This document shows, piece after piece, positions 36,655 to 48,200 of a stretch of DNA of 64,000 nucleotides. Source of the DNA: Hydractinia symbiolongicarpus (Eukaryota > Cnidaria > Hydrozoa > Anthoathecata > Hydractiniidae). Position 1 is the stretch's first letter. Each line of letters starts with the position of its first letter. The notes under the pieces are model-generated. The model worked only from the letters and a program-made list of their open reading frames with translations, did not search any database and had not been told where the DNA came from. The stretch spans positions 4,030,001 through 4,094,000 of the forward strand of contig NC_079882.1 in NCBI RefSeq assembly GCF_029227915.1. Direction: 5' to 3'. The position numbers were made by a program, and so were the translations under genes.

Positions 36655-36740
36655 TAGCGATTCTGGCTGGTTCTGGGTGATTCTGGCTGGTTCTGGCTGA
36701 TTCTGGGTGGTTCTGGGTAGTTCCATTGTTTACCAATACC
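36655..36740 (-). repeat. Inverted third copy of the 10 bp minisatellite and flank
   Basis: About seven units of the same 10 bp repeat, but in opposite orientation ('ggttctgggt', 'gattctggct'), followed by the reverse complement of the 'ggtaaacaatgg' sequence that precedes the repeat in blocks A and B. The flank is therefore part of the repeated unit. Confidence 0.9.
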
Positions 36741-37346
36741 GTTTTTTTCTAATAACGTCGTTATGAAATTATTTGTAATTATATATAATCATTTAAAAAA
36801 ATGCATATTTTTTTTCTTTCTGTCGTCATAATTCGCTAATCAGTAATTTATCCAAAAAAATCTGGGAACGTTTTGTGGATAATTTATTCAGCTTTTCATT
36901 ACCGAAAATTTTATTGAGCCAATAGGTAGCTTTCGGAAAAAGAGACCACAAACGTAAAGGCATGTATGCGAAAAATTTACTAACGAGATATTTGCTTTTA
37001 AAGATTTTCGTAGGTGTTGTGAAAATGTGTGAAGTGAGTATGCAGAAAGATGATAGAAGTGCGAACTTTTTCTTTATGCTGAATATGCGTGCACGCGTTC
37101 AGAATTAGTAATAGACAGAAGTCAGGTTTACAAGAGACAGCTCATTTGCATATTCCTTAACTTTGATATTTTTTAATTCGATAGTGAAAGTAAACTATCT
37201 AAAAAATATTATTATGCATATTTTTTACGGGAATTCTGCATAATGTTTACAAAAAATATGCTCAACTCCTTTTGCACATATTTTTTTAAAGTTGTGAATA
37301 ATCATAATTTGAAACAGTAATGTTTTTAAGTGATCTTCTGCAATTT

Positions 37347-38026
37347 TTATATAAAGTATGATAAAAACCACTTATATGCTTGAATTGTGAAGCCCAAACC
37401 ATCATCAATACACACTTCTAAGTATGGCTCACTCCAGGGTTGTGTAAACCTTTTAAATGTAGTAGTATTGTCAGTTAAAAATGTCTCCCAACCATTCAAG
37501 GATTTTAAGTTTTTAATGCGTGTGTTTAAATCTTTAAGGTTTTTGTAATAGGGTTTAATACTTGTAGGAGTACTCAAAGTCTTTCTTGGTGGTCTTGGGG
37601 TAACTTGTTTACTGAAACTTCTTACTATCATGTTTAATGTTGGGATAGCACCATGTTTTAATTTCTTCTTCGTCATCTTTGCCCCAACAACTATAAGAGA
37701 CATTTTTTAAAATATTTATTTAGAATTGTTAAGAACAAATTAAGAACATTTTAGCCTAAAAATCTAAAAAAACCTAAAGCAGTATAGAAAGGATACTTAC
37801 ATATTTCAATGTCTTCTTTATGAAAGTGTTTTTCACATGCATAAACATTATTATTAGCTATTTGTTTTTTAAAGTTCTCATCTACTACACTAGTTTTGGT
37901 TATTTCAGACAACCACTGTTGACGCCACTCTTTCTGAACATGTTCTGCAGGAATTCTAAAAATACCAATGCCTTTTGTTCTTCTACACATACGTCACCCG
38001 AATACACTACAATTTACACCTGGCAT
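37347..38026 (-). pseudogene. THAP-domain protein gene fragment with nonsense codon
   Basis: On - a start at 38026 reads 'MPGVNCSVFG', then TGA (37996-37994), then 'RMCRRTKGIGIFRIP', 'EWRQQW' and 'YACEKHFHKEDIEI'. A GTAAGT donor after 37801 joins in phase to an acceptor before 37690, and exon 2 begins with 'KKKLKHGAIPTLNM'. This is the THAP zinc-finger plan: C-x4-C, FRIP, W, C-x2-H and the closing 'AVPT' motif. The TGA sits where the second zinc ligand Cys is expected, so one base change of a Cys codon would explain the break. Exon 2 continues to a stop at 37347 with no recognised domain. THAP domains occur in transcription factors and in P-element or Kolobok-type transposases; which this was is unclear. 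Confidence 0.7.
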
Positions 38027-38654
38027 CTTGTGTGCTAAGTTTTGCAGAATTGTTTTGAACAATTTATTACTTTACCTTTTTATAACATGGTTACCTGTAT
38101 CGAAACTTTCGTTCTTATGGTGGCTTCCTATTCTAACTAAACACTAACTTTCTACCTGTAAAACATTTATTTGAAGACCATTATTTATACGTAAATATTT
38201 TTGTTCTTAACTAATTTTTAATGTTTTATGTAAAATATTATTTTATTAACGGTTTTTAGATTTATTTTAAAACTGTATAGATATTTTTCAAAATAAAACA
38301 ACAAAACTTTTAACAAATTCGTGTGTTTTTAACTGAAGTTTTATGCGCGGCAAATGAGTTGTGCATTATCATGTCCCTTTAAATTCAAATATGCGTAATA
38401 ATAACATAATTGAATAGGTTATTCCTGATCTTCCGAACCAGTGTTTTTTCTATTAACTATGGAAGAATGTAGCAAGAGACTTTTTCCAGAAAAAAGGGAT
38501 GCTCCAAATATTTTCATGGAATATAGAATATGTCATTGGAAAAAGATTCTTTTTTTCTATATGTCATGAATTTTTTGCAAAAAACCTAAAAAAAATTGTT
38601 TCCTTTACAGTAATAATTAGTATATTCGGAAAAACAACAACAATTGGAAGTAGT
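38027..38654. other. No gene recognised
   Basis: AT-rich spacer upstream of the THAP fragment and before the 18 bp minisatellite. Confidence 0.45.
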
Positions 38655-39393
38655 AGTAGGTTAGTAGGTTAAATTACATAAGTAGGTTAAATTAGGTCTG
38701 TAGGTTAAATTACATAAGTAGGTTAAATTACATAAGTAGGTTAAATTACATAAGTAGGTTAAATTAGGTGAGTAGGTTAAATTAGGTGAGTAAGTTAAAT
38801 TAGGTCTGTAGGTTAAATTAGGTGAGTAGGTTATATTACATAAGTAGGTTAAATTAGGTTAGTAGGTTAAATTACATAAGTAGGTTATATTACATAAGTA
38901 GGTTAAATTAGGTTAGTAGGTTAAATTACATAAGTAGGTTAAATTAGGTGAGTAGGTTAAATTACATAAGTAGGTTAAATTACATAAGTAGGTTAAATTA
39001 CATAAGTAGGTTAAATTAGAAAAGTAGGTTAAATTAGGTGAGTAAGTTAAATTAGGTCTGTAGGTTAAATTACATAAGTAGGTTAAATTAGGTGAGTAGG
39101 TTAAATTACATAAGTAGGTTAAATTACATAAGTAGGTTAAATTACATAAGTAGGTTAAATTAGAAAAGTAGGTTAAATTAGGTGAGTAAGTTAAATTAGG
39201 TCTGTAGGTTAAATTAGGTGAGTAGGTTAAATTACATAAGTAGGTTAAATTACATAAGTAGGTTAAATTAGGTCTGTAGGTTAAATTAGGTTAGTAGGTT
39301 AAATTACATAAGTAGGTTAAATTAGGTCTGTAGGTTAAATTACATAAGTAGGTTAAATTAGGTGAGTAGGTTAAATTAGGTGAGTAGGTTAAT
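38655..39393. repeat. 18 bp minisatellite with 144 bp higher-order period
   Basis: About 41 units with core 'gtaggttaaatta' and variable endings 'cataa', 'ggtga', 'ggtct', 'ggtta' and 'gaaaa'. The variant order repeats with a 144-base period (eight units): 'attagaaaag' occurs at about 39015 and 39159 with the same following units. Confidence 0.97.
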
Positions 39394-40276
39394 GTTGAAT
39401 ATTCACTTGTCATTGTTCGATTGTCAATGTGCACTTGTCACTGTTCACTTTTCAATGTTTACATGCCTCCCTCAAAAACCTAAGAGAAGAGCAATAAAGA
39501 GTTATGTTTCCCTCTTCCAAGACAAATGAAGGCATTAACCAGAAATATCGAATTAGTCAATTATTTTTCACTTTTATGTGATAACATATCTATATTTAAT
39601 TCCAGATACATATATCTCTCCTTTCTTTTTTTTCTAAACAATGGACCTATTGTTTTCAATTACAGACTGATATTCTTACGTGTGTCAGAAGATAGATTGA
39701 AGCTATATTTTTGAAGAAACATGGAAATAAAAAATAAATAAATGAATAAAAAAAATAATTTTTTTATAAATAAAGTAAAAAAAATAAGAAAATGAAATTA
39801 AAAAAACAAATTCATTATATAGCTCTAATAAATAATTTTTTTATTTTTTATTATTTTTGTCGTGATTAACCAAGTTAAAAAGAATAAAAAATAAATTGAC
39901 GAATTTATATGAAATAAATTAAAAAATTAGCTTTTATTTGAAGAACAGAATCCAAAATTTGTTCTCTTTTTACGAAACTAAAAAGGGTAAAATTGTTTCG
40001 TTTCTCCTAACCCCATGAGGTTTTTATCACCTGGAACGCAATACTTTTTTCAATTATTTTTATCCTTTTTATTTTGCAATGCTAAAATAATACAACCTAA
40101 ATGATTCATGTGAGTTGTGATATTTTAAGAAACGCCTATACCAAATTAAAAACTACAAAAACAAGACAACCATAACATTTTGTGTTATTGTAAACGTCAG
40201 ACAGCACGTAGAAGAGTTGTTATCACACCGCTACAAAAACGTACATTACTTGTTAAAGAAGAAGAAGAAGATTGTC
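39394..40276. other. No gene recognised; upstream of GPCR 2
   Basis: Very AT-rich with runs of 'aataaataa'. A weak acceptor-like 'taaacgtcag' ends at 40200, 76 bases before the chosen GPCR 2 start. Confidence 0.45.
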
Positions 40277-41602
40277 ATGGTTCTCGAATCGTTAGTTCCA
40301 AGTTTTGTTTTAGTTTACTGTATTTTATGCTACCAAAACAACATGGAACACTTTTCCTGTACTACTTATCAAATTGATAAACACTACAATGAAATGACTC
40401 AAGAAAGTGCACTGTGTACAGGTGGTTTAACTCTACCCATTCCCCTCCCAAATAAAAGCTGGGAAGGACCTTATTCAAAATGTGTAGATGTTAACTTAAC
40501 AACAGTACCTAAAGCTGCTTCGAGATGCAATCTTAACAGCGTCACAAAGTCAAATTTCGAAGCACAATGTTTAGATCCGCTTGGGCGTGGTCACGAGTAT
40601 AAATGTGTTCCCCTTAATGGGCGCTGGTTGTTTTATCCAGATGATCCTGACTTTCCCAGTTATACAGTGTTTATCCTTTATGTTGTTTTTTGTGTGCTAT
40701 GTTGTGTCTTAACAGTAGTTTTAAACCTTTTGAATATATTTTTATTCATGAAGTCGAAAAAGCTTCAGTCATGTAAAACTCTCGTATACGCGTGTCACAT
40801 GACTTTCATTGATTTATTGATTGGGGCTGCTCAACTACCACTGTACATCGTTCTGGTTTTTCATTCAAACGAGTATTCATTTAAAGGGAATGACATCATA
40901 TCATATAAAAAGGTGAAGCTGCTCGACGACTGGTACAGCCGGTTAGATTTGTTGCTTCTAGCCGCATCATTTATAAACTTAGCATTATTATCCATTGAAA
41001 GATGTTTAGCTGTTATCAAACCATTCTGGCACATGAGTAAATTAACACTGAGAAAACTTCTTTTGTCGGTTCCGGCAGTTTGGATGTATTCGTTAGCTGT
41101 CTTCTTTGTGTATTACTACGCAGTGAACAAATCTTTCTTATTTTCCTTTTTTGCAGGATTTTTATTTCCAACTTTAATTATGACAACATGTTACATGTTT
41201 ATCATATATAAAATGAAAATAACAAGTAAAATAGAAGGAAATAAAACAAAAAACAGTAAAAGAAACATCGAAAATAAAGTTACAAGGAACTTGATAGTGT
41301 TGATCGCGTTATTTCTATTATCATGGTTACCCTACTTTATAACAATGCTGCTGCATCGCCATAAATTTTACCGACATTATGACAGCGTCGTAGTAAAGTC
41401 GGCGATTCGTTGGACCAAGTTATTATCATATTGTCACTGCTTTTTCGATCCTATTCTGTATGCATTCTCCAGACCAGATATACGAAAAGAGTTGGTAAAA
41501 TTGTATACCGGGCGTGATATCACAAGAGAGGAATCAATTAAAAAAATGAAAATGACGAGAACAACAAGCCTCGGGTTAACCAATATTGCAAGTTTTAAGT
41601 GA
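40277..41602 (+). CDS. Orphan class A GPCR 2, single exon
   Basis: 441 residues, the same length as receptor 1. The frame is open 20 codons further up (40217), but the start at 40277 is preferred because 'MVLESLVPSFVLVYCILCYQ' aligns with the N-terminus of receptor 1 and forms a signal peptide, while the upstream extension is Lys-rich. Ectodomain cysteines at 28, 47, 69, 84, 98 and 110; it ends 'GHEYKCVPLNGRWLFYP'. Core: Asp179 (2.50), Asp224 (3.32), ERC 241-243, 'SWLPY' (349-353), 'DPILY' (391-395). No Cys at 3.25 or in ECL2. The C-terminal tail is basic and Ser/Thr-rich. Receptor 1 is its closest relative in the window. Confidence 0.92.
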   Translation: MVLESLVPSFVLVYCILCYQNNMEHFSCTTYQIDKHYNEMTQESALCTGGLTLPIPLPNKSWEGPYSKCVDVNLTTVPKAASRCNLNSVTKSNFEAQCLDPLGRGHEYKCVPLNGRWLFYPDDPDFPSYTVFILYVVFCVLCCVLTVVLNLLNIFLFMKSKKLQSCKTLVYACHMTFIDLLIGAAQLPLYIVLVFHSNEYSFKGNDIISYKKVKLLDDWYSRLDLLLLAASFINLALLSIERCLAVIKPFWHMSKLTLRKLLLSVPAVWMYSLAVFFVYYYAVNKSFLFSFFAGFLFPTLIMTTCYMFIIYKMKITSKIEGNKTKNSKRNIENKVTRNLIVLIALFLLSWLPYFITMLLHRHKFYRHYDSVVVKSAIRWTKLLSYCHCFFDPILYAFSRPDIRKELVKLYTGRDITREESIKKMKMTRTTSLGLTNIASFK

Positions 41603-41989
41603 AATCGAGAAGTATTAAAGTGTATCTCATTATATATTACAAAACAGTCAGATATTACATCAACATGTCGATTTTTCTGAAGAGTGTTATCAACATTGCT
41701 GGGTAAAAAGAAACAGTAAATTAAAAGACACATTTTCACGTAAAAAGTGCTTTCTAACATTTTTAACCGCCAAGTGAGCGACAATGGCTCTTTATCACGC
41801 AACGTACACTTTACACCAGGATGACATAAAGTTATATCCTCACTAGGCAAAAAATGAAGCAGCGAAATTTTTTAAAAACTGTAAGAAAGCATTGAGTAGT
41901 GAAAAATGGAGTTTATTTAATCTTATCATGACTTGATCTCCTCCAGTCAACTTGAGATGAGGGAATGTTATTGTATTTATGTACAAAGT
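41603..41989. other. 3' flank of GPCR 2
   Basis: No further gene. The reverse strand has a longer open frame overlapping the receptor end, judged a shadow. Confidence 0.5.
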
Positions 41990-42365
41990 AAGGATTGTTT
42001 GAAAAATAATCTCTATATAAATGATATCCGTATATATTTGTCTGTGTGTGCGCAAAAAGGAAGTCGTGCTACGGGCACATGAAATAAGAAACACTATATT
42101 TTTATCCTCTTTGTTGTGACAGGCGAATTAACGTGGAATTTAAAGGACGGGTTACTGCGAGGTTTTTCCACACTTTAACGACTATATTTAAAACTGTTGT
42201 CTGTATCTGCGCCATTTATAAAGTACAGACGAACTCAGTGATTTTTTCACGGGTTAACGACTATATTTATTTCCGTTTTATAGCTGACACTTGAAATGCG
42301 ATGTATGAAGTACATACGAACCCAGTGTTTTTTCCACGCGTTAGCGACTAGTATACTAATTATAA
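41990..42365. repeat. Hairpin dispersed repeat, copies near 42.0-42.36 kb
   Basis: Contains the family's landmarks: 'ccgtatatatttgtctgtgtg' region near 42027, 'gtcgtgctacgggcacat' near 42063, and three terminus-like 'ttaacgactat' or 'ttagcgactagtat' motifs at about 42176, 42253 and 42340, each after a 'cac' or 'cacgc' remnant of the hairpin. Confidence 0.6.
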
Positions 42366-43904
42366 ACTATCGCGAATTTGATAGATGCTTAAAGTTTAAT
42401 TTCCATTCTTCACGAAAAATACTTTTGCTGACAACTGCAAATAAATTCCCGCGCTATTACAACAGTAAAAATGTTTTAAATTGTTTTGTGATATAGGAAT
42501 CTTTTATTAAAATCTCTATGAACAGTGCATATAAAAAATTCTTACATGAGCAGCCTTTTAAACAACATGATTAACGGTAAGACGTCACATGCGCAAGATA
42601 TTTAACGCCCACTCTGTTGAACGACCAGCAAGAAGAACAAGAAGCAAATGTTGAATTCAACATAATATATCAAGACGAGGATGAGGATGATTTTGTAGAA
42701 ATCTAAGATATTGAGAAAATCTTAAGAAAATATAATTGCTTGTAACTTTCAATTGTATTTAATAAACGCCCACTCTCTAATTAATGCCTCTCTCCAATTA
42801 AAGTCCACCCTAAAATCTAGAAAAATAATTAAACGACAAGGGCGTCAAATAGAGAGAATACGGTAGTTTCGAACCACAAGTGTATCAGCTCGAAAACTTG
42901 TTAAGCTTTTTATAGTAGATTTTTTATTTGTTGACAATGTTTATGCGAGAGGACACGGATTCAAACGCTAGTCTTCCCTGCTTTTTTAACTTGAATAAGC
43001 AAAAAGAGTTCTATAAAGTGGCAAAAAATTAAAGACATCGAAATATCGAAAAAAAATAGTATTTTTTAACCTAAGTATCTATGTTATTATACAACAGAAG
43101 AGGCTACTAGAAGTAGCAAATATCTGCGGAGAGATGTAACAAATTTGAATTGTCGAACAATTTATTGGCATGAAAACATTACCAGAGAAAATCACGATGC
43201 GACACGTGTTCAGGTACACTTATGACTACTGGATCTTAGTTTCTTACTGTCACTACAATTTGCCAGATAGGTTTTACAGTTATGAATGTACTTAAAAAAA
43301 GAACATACATGTATCATAAAAAAAGGGTTGGAACAATTTAAACCCTTAGTTAAATTGGATTATAATAAATACGAAAGGACAAACATGGTCTAAAAAAGTG
43401 CCCACTCCCATACAACAAACTCCCAACGCTGCATAAGATGAGTTCATACCGTCCTATCTCTATTTGGTATCTTCTAAATTAAATGCTCAATTGTTATGAA
43501 ACTTTTTGACTGCTAATATTTTTATGATCGCCATCTTTTGCCAAATTTTTAACTCCACCTGTTGATAACCTCGCAAGATTTAATAGGTAATGGCCAACCT
43601 CGTTCCCAACGCCTGTTGCCTCCTTTTTATCTCGGGACGGCGAGAGCCGTCCGATGTTAGAAAAGATACAAGATGCTCTGGGGACGAGATTGGGTAATGA
43701 TATTTTCCTGATTTTAAAATTGATGATGACGTCACACTAAAAATGCTGACATCAGAAAGAAAATAATTATGTAAACTCGTTACTTTTGTCTCATACTACA
43801 ATTGTGCCAAGTTCATGTCATAATTATAACTCTGTCAAAAGTTATGTACAGCAGACACTTTATGCCCTCCCCCTTACATACAAGGCCTAAAAAGCCCATA
43901 CCAA
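42366..43904. other. Intergenic, no gene recognised
   Basis: Unremarkable AT-rich sequence between hairpin-repeat copies; no coding exon or transposon protein recognised. Confidence 0.45.
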
Positions 43905-44062
43905 AAAAGGTTGGTATGTATATCTATATTATAATACCCGTATACGTCTGTCCGTCTGCTACGCAAAATGGTAGCTTAGCTGCACAAGTAGCGAGACGCA
44001 CACAGTGCGGTATAAAAAGGACAGGCGAACCCGTGGATTATTCCACGGGCTAGCGACTAGTA
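43905..44062 (+). repeat. Compact copy of the hairpin dispersed repeat
   Basis: Runs from 'ataatacccgtatacgtctg' near 43931 to 'ccgtggattattccacgg' (a palindrome, 44031-44048) and 'gctagcgactagtat'. It is one of the cleanest copies here, about 130-150 bases. Confidence 0.75.
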
Positions 44063-44739
44063 TGTAACTATTACTCCACACCAAGTAGGATGTCTCAATC
44101 GCATGTATAGAGACTTTTTTCCATGGTTTTGAATATACCAAAATATGACGACATGGAACACAGGGTCGGACTTAATCAAACTTTAATGACCGGATGACGA
44201 TGCATAGTAATTATTAATTTGATCGGTCAGGACTTGTCCATTTAATATGACAAAAGAATTGAATTTTTAGCAGCACGCAATGTGTGGTTAATAAATAATT
44301 AAATAAAAATCTTGTCAAATACATTGTAATTGACATTTTAAAATACATTGAAAAACCTATGCAATGCTATTTGCGGAAACCAATCCCATTCACAGACTGT
44401 TTAAAACAAAAAAAGCCTTTCCCTTTCCTTGACACATGAATTAAGGGAAGCATTTAAACCAATTGGTATGCTGAATATCACTGAAAAACTGAATCATATT
44501 TTTTAACATTCACAGGGGACGGGTAAGAAGTCTTTTTTAGGCATTTGGTTTGTTGAAGGATTAATGATGTTTTAATCGTGCTGTTCATAGCAGCTTATGA
44601 TGTACTGATTACTCAAGATTGGGACACCATTTCTAAGGAAATGTTGTTTTTCAGCACTTTATGATAGCTAGCTACGATTATTATTGCTACTGTTCTTATA
44701 TTCATGTTCTTATTGGTATCCATTTTCTTGCTAATACTA
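44063..44739. other. Upstream region of GPCR 3
   Basis: AT-rich, no gene recognised. The right end becomes pyrimidine-rich before the acceptor at 44760-44761, so it is probably intron of the GPCR 3 5'UTR. Confidence 0.45.
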
Positions 44740-44761
44740 TTATTAATGTTTATTTATTTAG
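44740..44761 (+). promoter_or_regulatory. Candidate 3' splice acceptor before GPCR 3
   Basis: 'tgtttatttatttag' ends 22 bases before the chosen ATG at 44784, fitting a 5'UTR intron or spliced-leader acceptor. Confidence 0.5.
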
Positions 44762-44783
44762 GAATAGCATAAAAGTTATAAAA

Positions 44784-46148
44784 ATGACAAAGTTTCATCC
44801 TTCACTTCTCCCAAACGTTTTGCAAACAGTTTGTGCATATTGTATATTCGAAAATACAGGAAAATATCCTTGTTTAACATCGTACAAGATGGTCCACACA
44901 GATGAGTATAGACAAGAATCTGCACATTGTGTTCCTTCAACTGGTATATCCTATCGTTTCAATAACACATGTGGACCTCATTTACGACCAAGAAGAATAT
45001 CAAACTGCACAATATCGAGTATTACAAAAACAACATTGAATGTTTCATGTATCGATATTAGAAAAAAGACTCATAGCTACAATTGTGAATCGTTACTTTC
45101 ACAACGTTGGAATTTTTACCCGCAAAGTCCTGAATTTCCAACGTATTGGAATTTCATGATGTTCATGATTTGTTTCTGCTTGTTTTGCGTTTTAACCGTT
45201 GCGCTAAACAGTTTTAGTATGTTCGTTATCTTTAAATCAAAAGAAATGAGAGAATCAAAATCCATCATATTCGCCGCACATATGGTGCTGATTGATTTCT
45301 TTATTGGTATAGTTTTAATGCCGCTGACTATTACATCTGAGCTGGCTGCTAACGAACTTGCATTCAAGGGTAAGCCATTTGTACCATACGAAATAAGCCA
45401 GATTATATTTATTTGGTATAGTCGACTTGATTTATGTTTCTTAATGGCAACGTTCATCAATTTTGCACTCATGTCTATCGAACGGTGTATTGTGGTGTTG
45501 AAACCGTTATGGCATTTTCGGTATGTAACCTACAAAAAGATATGCTTTTCAGTTCCTTTGGTTTGGCTATACACGGGTGCAGTCGCTTTTATATTCTATT
45601 ACACTGGCGGCCATCATATGTTAATCAATATCTCGTTAGGGTTTGCTTTTCCTACATTGGTCATGATTGTAAGCTACGTTTGTATCATCGCTAATGTGTT
45701 ATTCCGGAGTTCAAAAATCGCTGAAGATAAAGTTACAACGGAAAGGAAAAGAAAAATTGAGCAAACCGTCGCAAAAAAGCTTGTGTTCTTGCTTCTCGTG
45801 TTCCTAACTTTCTGGCTTCCATATTTCATTTTACTAACAATCCACCAACACAAAGTACCTACTTTATCACCGGATGTTATCTTAGGCCTTCATTGGACTA
45901 GATTATTTTCATATGGCCATTGTTTTTTTGATCCAGTGCTTTACATGTTAGCTCGTCCGAATGTTAGAAAGGAAATCAAATCGATTTTCAAGTCAAACAA
46001 AAATCAGACACCCCGGTCGGCAAGAGGAATGACGATCACGTCAACAATTTTTGGAGCAAGTCTAAATGACATAAGAATGTCAGCAATCAGTACGAATGAC
46101 GTTAGCTTGGTTGGATACCAGTCGACCGGAAAACAGCAAGGTCTTTAG
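44784..46148 (+). CDS. Orphan class A GPCR 3, single exon, divergent paralogue
   Basis: 454 residues from the Met at 44784. An upstream Met (44661) would add 41 residues, but a splice acceptor at 44760-44761 lies inside that extension, so it is rejected. Ectodomain cysteines 30, 49, 63, 75, 89 and 101 keep the order seen in receptors 1 and 2, with a shorter second gap; it ends 'CESLLSQRWNFYP'. Core: Asp171 (2.50), Asp216 (3.32), ERC 233-235, 'FWLPY' (343-347), 'DPVLY' (383-387), no Cys at 3.25 or in ECL2. It diverges more from 1 and 2 than they do from each other, and has a longer, Ser/Thr-rich C-tail. Ligand unknown. Confidence 0.92.
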   Translation: MTKFHPSLLPNVLQTVCAYCIFENTGKYPCLTSYKMVHTDEYRQESAHCVPSTGISYRFNNTCGPHLRPRRISNCTISSITKTTLNVSCIDIRKKTHSYNCESLLSQRWNFYPQSPEFPTYWNFMMFMICFCLFCVLTVALNSFSMFVIFKSKEMRESKSIIFAAHMVLIDFFIGIVLMPLTITSELAANELAFKGKPFVPYEISQIIFIWYSRLDLCFLMATFINFALMSIERCIVVLKPLWHFRYVTYKKICFSVPLVWLYTGAVAFIFYYTGGHHMLINISLGFAFPTLVMIVSYVCIIANVLFRSSKIAEDKVTTERKRKIEQTVAKKLVFLLLVFLTFWLPYFILLTIHQHKVPTLSPDVILGLHWTRLFSYGHCFFDPVLYMLARPNVRKEIKSIFKSNKNQTPRSARGMTITSTIFGASLNDIRMSAISTNDVSLVGYQSTGKQQGL

Positions 46149-46329
46149 TATCGATCTAGAGACGTTTTTAATGTTAACGTCAATACGAAGATCATTTCAA
46201 TTTTTTATTTATTGTGAAATTAGATTTACAAATTCGTTTCATGTAACTATGATAAAACTTGTAGGAAATTAGAAATCGGTTTCTTTTTGTTTGTAAAAAT
46301 CATTTGATTGATGATTTGATGAAATCACT

Positions 46330-48200
46330 AGTCCTTAGCCCGTGAAACAAATCACGGGAATTTGCTACACACAGCTACCATTTTTGCTTACAAACAGACG
46401 AGCGTTATTATATAGTACATGCATTTAGGAAACTTTAATTTTACATGCTAACGAATACATATTTTGCGGGTTTTTAGATCGTTAAATATGATTTTTATGC
46501 TCCGTCACTAGTGCAGGATTTATTAGTGCAGTTTTAAAAGTTTTATGTAATATTGTTATCTGCTTAGTAGAACTTATTTGGCCATCCAAACTTTGTAGAA
46601 TTGGTCCATTTATTTTAGCGGAAATACTGAACTTCGCTCCACCTGGATGTATGGCATAGTTTACGGACTTTTTAAGTGCGTCTACAGCTAGGTCACGCAT
46701 TTACTTGCGGCTTAACTCGGTGTTTTAATGTGGGTCCCTTCATTCTGTCTGTTTGTTTGTGCGTGACAAAAAGTCGTGTTACGGAAACACAAAATGTGAT
46801 ATATAAATTGACAAGCGAACCAGATTTATCCCCATGCTAATGACTAGTCTCTATAATATTAGCCGTATTTTGATTTTTTGTCTGCAAGAAAAGTGCCGTC
46901 CAACGGGAACACAAAATAGCGTGTAATTTATGGACGGACGACCGCGGGTTAACGACAAGTATCTTTAATAATAGCCGATTTTTGTCTGTGTGTCCGCGAA
47001 AGCTGTAACGGAAACACGATATTTTTAAAAGCGCACCAATACCAAATGCGATATGTTTTTGTCCACTTTGTTGCAACAGGTTAATTTAAAGGGTGGGCGA
47101 CCCCGCGGATTTTTCCACGGGCTAACGATTAGTCTATTTAATAATAGCCGTATTTCGTCTGTCTGCCTGTGCACGAGAAAATAGGCGTGCTACGGACACA
47201 CAAAATACCAAATGCGATATCTAATTTTACCCGCTATGTTGCGACGGGCGAATTCCCGTGTAAGATAAAGATGCTTGCTGCGACTAGCTTCGATCGAAGT
47301 ACTTTGAATTTTTTAAAGGCGGGTCTCTGTGGACATTCCGAAAGAACGACTGATCTCTTCTTACGGCGACGATCATTACATAATATTATGGGTGCATTAT
47401 TGTATAGGACGTTGTGTTTGATATTATCGTGAAGGCATATGCTTAAACGTGATAATACAACTTCAGTTAGCATCTGATTTTCCTTCCCCGTCTCCAGCTT
47501 TGTAATAGTTTCGTGGCATTAAATTAATGCCGGGTCCGCACTTGCCTTGGCAAAGCACAAGGCTGCCAGTACCATCGGTCAACAAATTCATTTAATTATG
47601 TTGTAATATTTAAAAAAAGATCATGATAACCCTACACGCGCAATTTTGAAAGCTGCTACAATGAAAATGCAAATTTCCCGCATGCGCGTGTCAACATTCA
47701 ATTATGGAACGAACGTGTTTGTTACGGCAGGTGTATTTCCAAAAAATTTTAGGAATGAGCGAACCTATGGAATTTCCCTCGGACTAATGGCTAGTCACTA
47801 TAATAATAATACCCATATTCTGTCTGAGCGCGAGAAAAAGAGGCGTGTCAAGGCCACATGAAACTCTTATATTTACACGAAATACCAAATATGTTATTTT
47901 TTGCCGGTTTTTTGTAATCCTCCATGTGTTAGCCCGTATAGTATAGACGTTTTCTGAAAGGCAATCTATAAAGGACGGAAGAACACATGGATTTTTTCAA
48001 GACTACAGACTATTATCCGTATTTTGTCAGTTGCTGCGCGCAGATTCATTCCTTGCCTGCGCGTTCAAAATGGTTGCGCCGAAACCTTATTCCGGATCCT
48101 TTCATGCTAACAGGTGAACAATGAGGCATGAAATGCTGATGCGGTAAATATATTCACGACGTGTGAATTGTGCTACGGGTTAAAGACTAGTTTTGCAACA
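46330..48200. repeat. Cluster of degenerate hairpin repeats
   Basis: Repeated landmarks at about 46337 ('agcccgtgaaacaaatcacggg'-type palindrome), 46831, 46945, 47113, 47785 and 48172: a 'ccacgggctaacgactagt'-like terminus, usually followed by 'aataatagccgta' and 'tttgtctgtctg', then 'gtgctacggacacac' and 'aaataccaaatgcgatat'. Units are 110-170 bases where adjacent but diverged. No protein-coding gene was recognised across the cluster. Confidence 0.75.

Noticed and set aside
40217-40276. 20-residue N-terminal extension of GPCR 2
   Set aside because: Lys-rich and would bury the signal peptide; the next Met aligns with the start of GPCR 1.
41434-41850. 138-residue minus-strand frame over the end of GPCR 2
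   Set aside because: It overlaps conserved receptor sequence on the other strand and has no recognisable domain.
44661-44783. 41-residue N-terminal extension of GPCR 3
   Set aside because: It contains a good 3' splice acceptor (44760-44761), and homology to the other receptors starts only after the Met at 44784.
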